A stretch of DNA of 64,000 nucleotides, from positions 9,557,554 through 9,621,553 of the forward strand of contig OU015529.1 in assembly GCA_907165065.1 (NCBI GenBank), read 5' to 3'. The stretch is from Caprimulgus europaeus (Eukaryota > Chordata > Aves > Caprimulgiformes > Caprimulgidae). The notes under the pieces were generated by a model. That model searched no databases and was not told the origin of the DNA. It saw nothing but the letters and a program-made list of their open reading frames with translations. Positions 50,145 through 62,424 of this stretch are shown piece by piece. Both the position numbers and the translations under genes were made by a program. The first letter of the stretch is position 1; each line of letters starts with the position of its first letter.

Positions 50145-53100
50145 GTAAGGAGCCAGGCCTCTCCAGGGAGTACCCTCCAGGCTGGAGATGTATTAGCGTT
50201 CTGCCAAAGCTGATAAGGTGTATCATCTCCGTAAGGTTGTCATTGGCTGTAGAGCTGAGCATGCCTCGAAATGCGCCGTTACACTTAAAACTGCGTTAGA
50301 ATAGACATAATGTCCTTTTTTCAGAGGAAATATGTCATTTCTAAGGGCCCTAGTTGAAGAGTCATCAAATGATTACCTTTTAGAAATATACAGGAAAGCA
50401 TTATACTATTTAGAACCTTATCTGTGCCTAATTTAGTTTCTTTCTAAAGCAGTACCTAACAATCAGTACAGCAGTTAGCATATCTAATTTAATAATTAGT
50501 TCCTCATTCTTAAAACATGCATTTAAAAAATTGACTACAGGTCTTGCCTAGATGGGAGCAAAGTGATCAAAAATATGGAAAAGAAAAAAAAAAGATTATA
50601 TAAAAATCAATGGCAACAAGGAAGTTAATAATTGTTAATCACATTGGTAATAACTAGTGCCCAACAAAGTAAAGTTAAAGTGTCTAAGCCTCTCCTCAGC
50701 TAGTGAGAATCAGCAGACTCTGCTGAAGGCAGTGGAGTTGCAGGGATTTATACTACCTGAGGATCTGGTCACTTATCTTTTTTTCAACCTGTTATTTTCC
50801 CTGGTTTGATTTGAAGGGAGGGTTGTTCTTTCCTTGTGTCCCTTCATGGAGCTCATTCAGCTCAATAGGCTTTTAGATTTGTTTCTTGCTTTCTGTGAAC
50901 ATGATTTTACTTCCATTTCTATTGGAGCACTCTCTGGCTATGCCATCTCATCTGTTGGGGGAGAAGGTCATAGCTTATATCACCTACAAGAGCTCCAAAA
51001 GAGGCAGTTCAGTAAGTTGAACATAAATTCTATTCTGGCACCACTAATTAATGTAAGATAATCATAAACTGAAGATAATAAAAAACAGTTGCAAGGAAGT
51101 TGTTGCCGCAACTTTCAAGAAATACTAATAGACCTCGACATTATAGCTCTTCAAGCGTTCAGATCACTATTACTATTTTTACTCTTGCCTTTTCTTAGAT
51201 TATTTTTGTCAATATGCACTTTCAACTTTCTTATTATGTCACTATAAAAAAAAAATCTCACTTCAAACTTAAAAGATTGGGACCCTTAAAAATAGATACA
51301 CTGCTCATTTCAGCATGCAGTTAATTCATGATCCTTGCAATTTCAACATTATTTTGCTGTAAATCCAAATTAGTGCTCACACTCTTTCAGGTGGCATTTT
51401 CATTCTTTTTCTGTTGAGAAAATAGCTTCTTCAACAGATAAATCAGAAGAACTATTTGAAATCCATGCCTGTTGTTTTCAGATTTCAAATAATTACCTGA
51501 CATGCAGATTAAATATATGTCTGCTATTGGTACACAAGACCAAGCACTGTAGACAGAGGTGGGTATGGTTCTTACCAGATTTGTCACATAAGACATTGTA
51601 AGAATCCACAATTTTCTGAAAATTTTACATTAAAGTCTTAGGCCTGGACAGGATTTATGTGTTGTAACTCAACAAAGCTCCTGAAAGCTCAAGTTCGTAT
51701 CTCTGTGACAGTGTACACCATCTAAGGTGGTGGTACATTTGAGAAGGGGCAAGTAGCAGGTACTCACATCTTGTAATTCACATGCCTGAACTGAAAGAGT
51801 AATCTTTTAATAACTGGTTGATAAAAGAAGCACCTTTTTAAGGTGACCCGAGTTTGGTGCCTAGGTTAATGTGGTGGGTATATCCCCATGGTTTTCATTT
51901 CTTTTTGTTTTTTCTCCCTGTGGAGGAAGGCAACTACTCAAAAAAAAAACCAAAAATACACTTTTGTATTTCAGTTCAGCACTGCAGGCTGAGTTCCCTC
52001 AGAGCATTGAGCCAAACTGGAAGAAAACCTGAAATAGGATTGCAGAGTTCCTTGATGGCATGCAGACTGGGAGAACAGTAGTCAATAAAGAATATGAGCA
52101 GCAGTCTTCTCAGTGAACTGTAGTGAAATGTAAGCCATGCTTCTAAGTGATGTTGTCTGGCTGTACATGCTGTGAAGAGCAGTGACTCTAAAGAGGATTT
52201 GATGTTCCAGTGGATGTTAGGATGGATAGACAGGACAGCAGAAAGAGATGCTGCAGCTAGGAGATAAGTAGAGACATTAGGTACTTGAATAAGATCTACG
52301 GGGAATATAGTTGGTAAGTCCCCAGTCCCAGCAGGATGAGTGACAAAAGAAACATTGCAGAAGCTTCAGAGAAGGACCACCAAATAATTCCAAATCTCAT
52401 AGTGAAAAATTTATGGTGGTTAATGTCTTAATACTATCAAACTGAAGGGTTTGAACTAATGATTTGGTTGTCTGTATACCTGTGCGGTAACAGAAGGTTC
52501 TCCCATATAGCTAGCAAAGATACAATAAGATCCTATGTTACACTTAAATAATCACAAGTTTTATCTAATTTATCTGGCTTATTTAAGGTGAAGATAAGTA
52601 TCTATTGAAACATCTTAGGAAAAGGTTTTGTCTTCCCATTAGTACAAAATATTGAAAGGTACAAAAGGTCAAAAGGCCTGAAGACATTTGTAATTTTTCC
52701 AGCATGTGAAGTGATCAACAAAGAGCTCACAAGACATTAGATGAGCCAGTGTCCATATTGTTCCCTAATTCAGAGCACGCTCCTGGTAAAGCAGTGTGGT
52801 GGAAGATAGTTCTTAATCAGATACACTCTGAAAATACAGAGAGTGTATATATACATATATGTACTATCAGTGCACATGCACTTAAAGAAAGACAAGATGA
52901 TAGGGACTGGTAATATTTTTGTTAAATAAACCTCTCTACTATTACAACATGTTGAAGTGTTTTCATAGGAAGAGATAATACAGCTTGCCCAGTATATGAT
53001 TCAGGGGTGTTGTAGTATTTTTTTTTAGTATTTGAGTGGTGTTGATTGAAGCCCAGTTGCACTATGTTGTATGTCCTCTTCACTACTTCATGTTCATAAA

Positions 53101-56100
53101 TAGATATTTTGTCATCAACTGATGAGGTTGACCTGGGTTTCCCACATGGTTCTTCATTTGTTTTCCTTGCATTCCACATGTGTCCAAGTACCCTTTTTTC
53201 TTAGGTCTGTGCAGCAGAAAGAGAGAGATCAGTCTGGCACTGGCTGCACCTAATGCAACTCCCTGATATGGTTATCCGTAGGGGTTTGTCTTGGTTATTC
53301 TAGGTGTCTGTTTTCAAAGTTTGAAGAACTACATTATTTTACTCTTGAGAGTAGCTTTTTTATGTCTACTAGGGAATTAGACCCTTGTGAATATATCTGA
53401 AATGAGAACTATAGCACTGTGGGGGTTAATTGGATCTGATAGGTATATTGACAGTGATTCAAAGAAGAGGCATCGTGATCTCATTTGTACTTGCTCAGCC
53501 TTTCTCACAGTCACTTGTACTTTTAGCAGAAAGATGAACTTGATGTAAGTTTTTAAGAAAGATTTCATAAAGTTTATAGTTTTGTTGCTTATTTTCTTTA
53601 GGTAAAGGAGCATAATTTTCAGACAGTATAATGATAATGGAAGTGGCATATGACACATTACACCTGTGTTATTTCAAGCCAGAACAGTAGACATTTAGAC
53701 CAGTTTTCCTACAGCATAATGCTTAAACAAGCATAATGCTTAAGCCTTGTAGACAAGGCTAAATGTAAAGAATTTTGAGGAGTGAAGGGACTGAATATAC
53801 CTCAGAAAGTCTTAGGGGGAGTTTGTTATTAACACATGTTGAACAAGCTGGAAGAGGATGTAATATGCATCAGCTTAGACTTCATTTAATCTCATTGGGA
53901 TTCTCCATTGAATTTGGTCTTGTCTCAATAAAGTACTGTATTTCCTATGAAAGAATCAAAACAAGTCCTTGAATGAAAGAAACCCTGACCCTACTGAAAT
54001 CGGAGACAAAACTCTCATTGAGAGCCAGGATTTCATCTCGCATGCCTAGAATTTTTCAGAGGCATTCAAGAATATTGCAAAGTCGCAGTAAGATTTCCAT
54101 GTCAAAAGAGCTCCAAAATTATGTGTATTCCTCTGCTCAGACCTTCCCACAAGGAATCTACCCACCTTCATAGTGAATTTTGGCCTTGGTTTTCACAGGT
54201 TCCTGCTTTCCTTCCCTGAGGCAGGTCTCTGAAATCAGATGCTTTCTGTGTGTGGTAACTATTTCCAGGGTTTTGTGGATGCAGCTGAAAGCTCTGCTCT
54301 GGTATACAGCTGTGCTGTGACTGTTTCATGACTTTCAGTTTTATGCTAGAAATAAGGGCTACGTATCTGGATGAGATGATGAATTATTTTCACAAAACCT
54401 GAATAGGACTTCGGGATTCGGGTTGAGCCCTTTTCCTTGTGTCTATTCAGAAGCAGGGCAACGAAACTGCAAGTTGGCAGAAGGCTCAGTGTAGGTTACA
54501 TATGGATTTTTTTGGCCTGATTCTGTGAACTTTGCTTGTGAATCACACTAGAGCCTAGTGGTGAACACTTCAGAAGGCAGCAGGAACCTGCATGACACTG
54601 TGCTGTGTATAGGCAAGCAATTATATTCCTGACTGCTAGGGGAACCTGCTTGACAAATCGAGCTATAGAAAATGGCAACTACCTGATGGAGCAAACAGAC
54701 TGAAAGAAAAAAAGCCTCTGAATATCACTTCTGAGGCTGCTGTGCTCAAGTGCTTGATTTTTATGTTAAACTTACTCCGTTATCTCTTAACATCCCCCAC
54801 CCACGTTCACATACACACATGCTCAACTTCATGCCAGGGGTGTGGGAGCTAGTTTTTCCTACAGTGTTGGCAAACTGAAGTGCTCTTGTTGCTTCATGGA
54901 TTTAACACTGGTTATGGCATATCTGAGATAGTAAGAGAGACTTGCCTGTGTAGGCACAGCAAGGAACCCAAATTCAGAGCATGCACAGCCCTTATTTGTA
55001 TCTAAAGCTGCAAACAGACCAGCCATGAGGCTCTGGGAGGCAGGTACAAGCAGGCTAGCAGCTCTGCTTTCCTGTGTCCATATGCACGTTCCACAGATGT
55101 TGGCACTGCTTTCATAAATTGTGGGTGATTTTACAGCTCCATCTGAAGCCCTTAAGCCTCATTGTGAGATTGGGCTCCTCCGGGGTGATCTAATGAGAAC
55201 CTTAAGTAGAGGTACCATTCCCTCCTGCAGTGGTTGGAGTTAATGAGACTGCTAGCCTAGAAAGCATAAACAAGAGTCATTTGTCAGTAGTAGTAGGAGT
55301 CATTAGGAAGGAAGACTGCACAGGAACCACAGGAAATACAAGCCAAGAGGGACATTTGTAAAGCAACATGTGCAGGATGATACCACACTAATTGTCTGCC
55401 TTGCACCACATTACCAGTACTCTCTAAACAAATTATCTGCATACAGACACGAGATGAGCCAGCATACGTGTGTGGATGTGAGCATACTTACTTGTGTCTA
55501 ATTGAGATAAAGAGGGAGGTATAAGAAGGATTTCTTGCCTGTAGTGTTGGTGATAGAGGCATTGTAAATTCAACATGCCCACATTTGACTACCAATTCTG
55601 AACAGGTGAAATGTATTCAGGACTTCTCTGTTGTGACAGTCCATAGGTCAATAAATGCCTTTTCATTCTTTTATGTCGTTGAATATGCTAATTGCCAGTG
55701 GAAGCAGAAAGGCAAAAGGACATGTCTCTATAAAAGTTCTAAATTTTAGAATTAACTGTCTTGAGGCCATCTCAATATTGATGTTTCTTTCCCTATAAAA
55801 CAATGATTTTGCTGAAAAGTAACTCCTGATTTCTCAACAGAAGCAAAGTATGCAAGTGAGTCCACTTAACCAAGTTAGGCATTTCACCATTGTGGTATTT
55901 CAAAGGCTGGACAAGTAGGACACAATATTGGAATTGACAAGTAAAGGACCAGAGATTGGATTATGACAATAATAATTTAAATAATTGTTCATACTACTTT
56001 TCAGAGTTAGCAAACCTAGCACTTACTGTTCCCTGGCTAAAATTGCTGCACCCAAAATAGAAAACCACCATCAACTCCTGGTTGAAAGAACATCAGGGCT

Positions 56101-57472
56101 GAAATATCCAAGTGGTGAATAGAGAATTTTACACATGATTCTTCTGGACAAATTTTATACAGCCAAAGCCCTTGAACTGTGCGTGTAATTTTTAAAACAT
56201 GTATGTGCAGATGGATTAACTTGGATACTGGCAGAGGCCTCTGTGACACATCTCTCTCAGCATCTCTCGTGTACTTGTCCCTTCCTTTGTTTTTTCTTCT
56301 CCCTTGCTTTGTTAATCAGCATTTCTAGGTTTTTTTAAGCCCTTGTGCACACCTGAAAAATGGAAGGGGTTTGATGCTCCCCTGCTTCTCACTGTTGTGG
56401 TCACTCACACCCATGTAAAATAGGCACCCATGTGGACAATTTTTGCTTGTGTGAGTTTGCACGAGTGTGAAGAACAGCATAAAGTAAAAGGCAGCCACAT
56501 TATTTTATGGTACACACACAGTCATGTGTTTGGATATCTGTTACGTCTTGATGCTTGGCATCAACCAGCATGGTTCTGCAACAGCCCTCCCACCCTGACA
56601 GACACAGGAACTTTCAGAGCTGGTGGATTGTTGTGGTGGATTGTTAGGAGGCAAAGAAATAGTCCTGGTAAGAGTAATCCTACAAATGTAACAAACTGTG
56701 TGCACACAATGGAATTTAAGTTTTTAGGCATTAGATTCAGATTTGCTAAATCAGCAGTAGTAAATTATTGCCACCAGAGCCAAATATGGCATTGACAGAG
56801 ATTTGAGGTGGAACCAATGACATGGGCACAGCCACCAGGTGGGCTGCATTGCTTTACAAATTATTTTGCCATATCAAAAATTTCCTACCCGAGAGCTAAA
56901 CCCATGAAAGAGTGTGTATAGAACAGTTATGCCTTTTGATAGGGGACAAGTGACCTAACAGCTATTTTCCATCTCTAGCTTCTCTATGCTTTTGGTTTAG
57001 GGAACTGTAGTAACTGCCAGCATCTGCTTCGATCTGCTTGGGAGTTGGTTTCATTTTGGGTTTGCTTATCAACTACTGTGCTATGTGCCTGCAACTTTTA
57101 ACTCCAAATATCAATCTCTGTACTAAATCATTGCCAAGTAACCTTCCATTCTTCTTTTCCATGCTGCCCATCTAATCTCCAGCTGCGAGCACACAGCTCC
57201 TGCCTGCATGCTGTCAGAATGAGTCTGAGCTGCTCAAACCTCAACTCCAACCTGAACATGAATTTTTGTCTCTGCAGGAATATCAGGGGAAAAAAACCCA
57301 TCACCAAGGCTACCAGTCCTTGTTATTGTTTGTATTTATGCTTTTGGTTCAACTTATTTTCTTCCTGGAAGTTTTGGTTCCACCGATTTTGTTTGGGTTT
57401 GATTGGGCTTGCTTTTTTTTTTTTTATTGCTCTCCTTTTTCTCATTTTGTTTTCTCCATTCTTTCATTGGAG
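50145..57472 (+). other. ABLIM1: ABLIM1 intron (7.3 kb)
   Basis: Donor GTAAGG, acceptor TTTCATTGGAG. No transposon is recognised. It has a short duplicated motif and palindrome at 53713-53760, an alternating TA stretch near 52848, a TGCATG at 57205, and a T run (57412-57425) in the pyrimidine tract before the next exon. No further ABLIM1 exon was found on inspection. Confidence 0.83.
53713..53760. repeat. 14-nt direct repeat followed by a short palindrome
   Basis: AGCATAATGCTTAA occurs at 53713-53726 and again at 53730-53743. It is followed at once by AGCCTTGT-AG-ACAAGGCT (53743-53760), an 8-bp inverted repeat. This looks like a local duplication, and I see no function for it. Confidence 0.85.
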
Positions 57473-57577
57473 GCAATGAGCCGTCCAGCGGTCGGAACTC
57501 CCCTGTCCCTTACCGGCCCGACAGCCGCCCTCTCACTCCAACTTACGCTCAGGCCCCTAAACATTTCCATGTTCCAG
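57473..57577 (+). CDS. ABLIM1: ABLIM1 linker exon (NEPSSGRNSPVPYRPDSRP)
   Basis: A 105-nt phase-1 exon. It completes Gly, then encodes NEPSSGRNSPVPYRPDSRPL and TPTYAQAPKHFHVP plus one base. It differs from recalled ABLIM1 by little more than one residue (Val for Leu after NSP). The motif KHFHVP closes the repeat-like pattern also seen as QHFHRP two exons earlier. The acceptor is unusual, ATTGGAG, with G at -3. The donor CCAG|GTAGGA is also below average. The exon is frame-neutral, so weak edges plus preserved frame suggest regulated inclusion. Confidence 0.95.
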
Positions 57578-58044
57578 GTAGGAGCTGGCACTGTATGTGT
57601 CTCGGTGTCCTGTCACAGTGTAGAATGTAGCCTTTCTAACTTTTGTCTTGTCTCCATCGTTTCACACTTTACCATGGGGTGCACCTTCAGCGTTTGTAAC
57701 TGCTCCTGGGCTTGCTGAGAGGAGTAGTGCTTTAAGAAATAGGGAGTGTTCATTGTGATTTTTACCTGTTTCACTGTTAGAATGTCTTGGTTTTCAGGGT
57801 CTGTTGTTGGCCTGTGAGCTGGATATGAGCTATGTAAGGCTTGATTTTTCTCCCAGTTGCGCACCGGCTGAGCACCAGCATAACTCTGCTAAGCTATGGT
57901 TGGTTAGGAGGAGTTGGTTTTGAATCACAGCAGCATGCAGAAAAGAGTAGACTAGTGAGCCATTATGTATGTTGTTCATTGAGGTTGGTGTAACTTGTTT
58001 CGGTCTTGAACCCAACAGGTCTAGTTTAGTGTTCTCTCTCTCTC

Positions 58045-58075
<31 letters not shown>

Positions 58076-59919
58076 GCACATGAGGATGTTTCTTTACTTA
58101 TTTTGTGCCATGGCTTGGTGTCCTTAGAGAGACCTGCAGATCCACAAGGATACGTGTGCCTTAGGATGTCCTCTCTGTAAAGGGCAGCCTGTTTTGAAGT
58201 GAGCTGCAGAGTTTTTCCAGCCTCTAAGAAGGTCTTGGATTTTGATGGGATGAGGACGTATGTCCCTAGGGTTGTGGACATGCATCTTATGATTGCATCA
58301 GTGCTAGCTGAAAGCCTTATTATATCCAGTTATTCTTCAGGTTCCCTTTAGTGTAGTATCCCCTCACACTGCCAGAGGTTACTGCTCTTCTTCCTTTCCT
58401 CAGATATGGCAGATAAACTGTTTGTGGAAACTTCTTTTTCAGTCAGTGTGCCCTGGCTTGGCTAAGGTAGGCTGTTGTAACTGCTTAAGCTAACCTGGCT
58501 CATGTTGACTTGCGTAAGCTAAAGTGCACTTGCATGAATGGCTCTGAGTAATAACCTCTAGTGTGGTGGGAGAGCTGTCCTCTTCAGCTGGCACCGTGCA
58601 GCCACAGAAGGAGCTGTGTTCTGGTGTTCCTGTCCTCCTTAGAGCTTTCTGGTATAGGTGTGCGTAAGAGTACTGCATGACTACCCCTGTAATGTTTATA
58701 CCTATTTGCTGGTCAAGTAGCCATAACAGATCACTAACAAGAATGAAATACCTCAGTGTCTTTGTGTGCCATGAATTTGCCTGTTTAGTCAAGGATGTAG
58801 AGTTCTGCAGAGTAAGATTTGCCTCTGTTTCCACAGATTTCTAGGTTTAGCTTTCCTTCATGCCGGGGGCTAAGTTGTCTGCCGTAGCACTTAACTGGAT
58901 CTGCGATTCACAGCATGTAGTTCTAAAATGCTTTTTCATCTTTCTTTCTAACGTAAATGAAAACTTTTTAAGGCAGTATGAAGTTGAAAAATGGGTTTCT
59001 GACATTAATTTTCTTGTTCCCAGTATCTCTTTTTGGTCTTCTAATAAGATTTTGACAGATTTTGCACTATATCACTGATTTTAGATTAACTTTTGTACAC
59101 AAAGTTTTGGCTTGGGCGGCGATGTAGTTTAGAACAAATTGGTTCCTGTTTTAGATCATTATTTGTAAAAATACAGTATCTTTTAGACATGCTGTAGATT
59201 TACAGCATTAGAGGTCCAGGAAGTGTTTTTATTCAGATTTACATTGATAATGTGTGATGTGGTGGGCCTTACATTAAAAAAAAATCACAAAAAAGCAATA
59301 AAATCTCTCCCTGTGGTATGAGAAGTAGTAGTGTATTAGTTAACACTGCACAAAGCATCCCTTTGACTCACTGAAGCGTAGCTGCTGTTAACTGTTCAAA
59401 ACAGTGTATTAGGCAGCTATTTTGTTCTCTGGATTTTGAAGTGAATTGTAGGCTCACTGCATTCTCCTCTGCTCAATCCAGTCGGTCAGCTGGAAAGAAA
59501 ATTGAGCTGATATGACTGAAGCACAATTTTCTGCGAAAGTTATTTGGGGTAGATTTCCCCAAATGGCTTGTATATCTTCACCATTGAAATGTCCTGCTTG
59601 TTTACATTTCCTCTCTAACTCTTATTCCACTGGTAATCTTCTGAATGTTTAAAATGAATGGTTCATGACTTGGATGCATCCACATGTTACAGAATCAGCT
59701 CCAAAGGACTTCATGCCACATGTCTTTGACTTCTCACTTGTTCTTATGTTTCCTTTTCTTTAAATAATCTGGTTTTGTGTAATCCTAGAAATAGCTTTCT
59801 GGCTTTTTCTTGTGCTACATCCTTGATTTGGTCTGTCTGTTGTTTTAGTGTTGGAGTAATCTTTATCTGCATCTGAAGTAGTTTTCATATTCACATTTTT
59901 CTGTTTCTCATTTTCACAG
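57578..59919 (+). other. ABLIM1: ABLIM1 intron (2.3 kb)
   Basis: Donor GTAGGA, acceptor CTCATTTTCACAG. Contains the CT/poly-T/poly-A tract at 58033-58075. No other repeat or exon is recognised. Confidence 0.85.
58033..58075. repeat. (CT)n, T18, A13 composite simple repeat
   Basis: A CT dinucleotide run (58033-58044) passes directly into 18 T and then 13 A. The T and A blocks are complementary and adjacent, so the transcript can fold back on itself. Length is expected to be unstable and prone to assembly error. Confidence 0.95.
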
Positions 59920-59967
59920 ATCAAGGTGTCAACATTTATAGAAAACCACCAATCTACAAACAGCATG
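59920..59967 (+). CDS. ABLIM1: ABLIM1 48-nt linker exon (QGVNIYRKPPIYKQH)
   Basis: A small phase-1 exon. The shared codon gives Asp, followed by QGVNIYRKPPIYKQH and one base. NIYRKPPIYKQH is an ABLIM family signature found between the HFHVP motif and the variable AALAAQ region. It contains paired Tyr-containing motifs around a KPP turn. The acceptor is a good pyrimidine run ending CACAG, and the donor is CATG|GTAAAT. The exon is frame-neutral. Confidence 0.96.
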
Positions 59968-62283
59968 GTAAATGATCTTTCTCTTCTTATTTCAAAACTG
60001 GAATGTCAACTCTTAAAAGGCACACAGACCAGTGAAAGTTGTTCAGTGTTTACTTTGTAAGCACTAAAACTCAGTAGTCCAAGCCTGACACAGCTGTTAT
60101 TGCATGTCCTGCTGAGTGATTATTTTAAAGCATGTTGTTTAATTTGGATCATATGGTTTAAATCTTGGCCACATTGATATTAATGGCAAAATTTCCATTA
60201 ACTGGGATTTTGGTGTCTCTTTAGCATGATGATGCCTTTTTGTATTTCACTTCTTTAAGTTTATATTTTCAGAATACAAGTACTGGTCATGGTAAAATGG
60301 ATTAACAACAGACTTTTCTGACAGGAACTTCATGGAATATCCTTATTTTAAACAGAGAAAGTACAATAATTTGTTTCAACAGCAAAGTTGGAGATGTTAT
60401 TATCAGACTGGAATTCTGAATGTACCTGTGGCTTTAAATAAGAATCTTTAATTACTGCAGATAATACAGGTGACAGCTCTGGCAGGGCTAATGTGACTCA
60501 GAAGTTGTGCGGTATAGCTCAGGTAGTATGGTGTACTTGTTTTTCCACAAGTTTGGATTGTGAGTTGAATAGCAGTGTTAGTTCTCTAATCTTTTCGATG
60601 TAGACATTGTTACAGCAAGTCTGAAATAACAGTGATGGCAGAAGCCCACTGCCTTGCCAGGCTTCAGTACTGCAGAGCAAGGTCCTGGTTATAACAGAGT
60701 GTGCTCACTCTTCCCTTCTGCTGTGCATAGAAAACTTTGAATAGGAGATGTTTTTTATGTCATGTGGTGTAAGGTGGATGGTTCCACTTTTTAAAGACTT
60801 TGAGTTTGCATCCCTTTGCCGACTCTTCATCCAATGAAATGTATTTAAGGTTAAGTAACAGATTAGCAGTACTACAGGGTTTAGATGAACAGTTGACTGA
60901 GAGCCACTGAGCGGAGATGATTAGGAAAGCCCAGGAACTCCATTCTGTAGTCAGGAGCGAGCATTACAAATAACACTGCTGTGGTACCACATCAGGGTTT
61001 TTTTTTCCTCTTTCTTTTTTAAGTTTCAAACCATATATTCATTTTTTGAAAAAGTCTTAACATTATTTTTGTTTATTTTTATGGTTTAAATGTATCTCCT
61101 CACCTCCCATTAACATGTGAATGTTTAACCACTGACATCACCAATTCTAATACGTAAGTACTGTTTGAAGTCATGCTTTTGTAAACTCTGACCAGCTTCC
61201 TCCATACCTGCTATTATGCTTAGAATATCCCAATCATAAAATGCTCAGAATTCTGAATGGTATCTAATACTGATGTTCCTAAACTCCCCTGAATGTGTTG
61301 GATGAGCAACACAGTGCTTCACTTTGTTAACAGATGTCTTTCTGTTTAAAAAAAAAGGAAAAAAGAGAAAAGGAAAAAGAAAAAAGAAAAAAGTTCAGTA
61401 TCCTTGCTTCTGATACGATAGGTTCCTTCATACAAGAGAAGGAGATTTGAGCTAACAGTTTGCAGATAAGAGGTAGTTAAGGCTGGTTTTAATGTAAACT
61501 GCATCCTGTTGGATTTTAATGTCAAGAAGTGAAAGCCATAATGCACATCCTGACATGCTTTTAAGAGACTTTGGCTTAGACTGGAATCTTAAGTGGATGC
61601 CCTACTGCTGAGATATTTTATTGGTGAGGTTCATTTCATTGCAAGTACCTTTCCTTGCCAAGTTGATCTGAATGGAGTCTAGTATTTATTAATAAATTCA
61701 CATCTGCTTTTACTACTCCTGCATGCTAATAAGCAAGGGCATGCAGCAGAAAAAATCCTCTGGTTAAATAAACGTATTTGTTTCAGATTTCTTTTTTTGT
61801 TTGTTTTGCAGCTTTTCACAGAAACATAGGAAATAATTAGCATCAGTAGAGTTAAAATTAGTGCTGTTCCTCTGAAGTCTTTGTTTTCTTGCCCTAGAGG
61901 GAAAACAGATCAGTATATGAATCTGGTTTCATCTTCATTAATAATCAGCTGTCCTTAGGTGATATTGGCAAATAATGTTAGATTGATTTTTCTTATTCTT
62001 GACTAATCATTCTAACACTGTGCAACCCTAGTAAAATCCAAAGTTGATTTGGGGCTAATTTGGGGGTGGGAATGAGGCAGCAGAGGAAGGTTTGATTCCA
62101 ATCTGTTGGCAAGAAAAAGGCATTACTTTGCTTCAAATTGCAGTTAGAAAAGCAAAACAAGAAAATGTTTGCTTTTGAAAATTAAGTTCTTGTAAAGTAT
62201 AAACTTTTGCCAAAATAAGGAAGACCTTTATATTGATACAGATTATTACATAGCTAAGTTCCCTGATTACCATCTAGATGCAG
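59968..62283 (+). other. ABLIM1: ABLIM1 intron (2.3 kb)
   Basis: Donor GTAAAT; ends at a tandem acceptor (62277 or 62283). Contains the purine tract at 61347-61393. No transposon or additional exon is recognised. Confidence 0.83.
61347..61393. repeat. Polypurine (A/G) tract
   Basis: About 47 consecutive purines, mostly A with single or paired G. It is a mirror-like homopurine tract of the kind that can adopt non-B structure, located mid-intron. Confidence 0.9.
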
Positions 62284-62424
62284 CTGCTTTGGCAGCACAG
62301 AGCAAGTCCTCCGAGGATATCATCAAGTCCTCCAAGTTCCCAGCAGCTCATGCACCAGCACCCAACGAGATACCAAAGATTGAGACAGACCACTGGCCAG
62401 GTCCTCCCTCCCTTGCGGCCATAG
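62284..62424 (+). CDS. ABLIM1: ABLIM1 linker exon (AALAAQSKSSEDIIKSSKFP)
   Basis: The exon completes an Ala codon and encodes ALAAQSKSSEDIIKSSKFPA, AHAPAPNEIPKIETDHWPGP and PSLAAI plus one base. I chose the start at 62284 because YKQH-AALAAQ matches recalled ABLIM1. The nearer acceptor CATCTAG at 62271-62277 would start the exon at 62278 and insert Asp-Ala (QH-DAAALAAQ), in frame. The downstream acceptor GATGCAG has a poor tract of its own and would rely on the upstream one. SKSSEDII is a likely acidic-directed phosphosite region (inference). The donor is ATAG|GTATGC. Following exons with the rest of the linker and the villin headpiece are outside the window. Confidence 0.93.
   Translation: MLWQHRASPPRISSSPPSSQQLMHQHPTRYQRLRQTTGQVLPPLRP

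Noticed and set aside
627-62424. Alternative assignment of the gene to ABLIM2 or ABLIM3
   Set aside because: The PTRTSSESIYSRPGSS, SPRTLSPTPSAE, RDRMIHRSTSQGS and AALAAQSKSSEDII segments are those of ABLIM1. ABLIM2 and ABLIM3 differ in these linker regions as I recall them.
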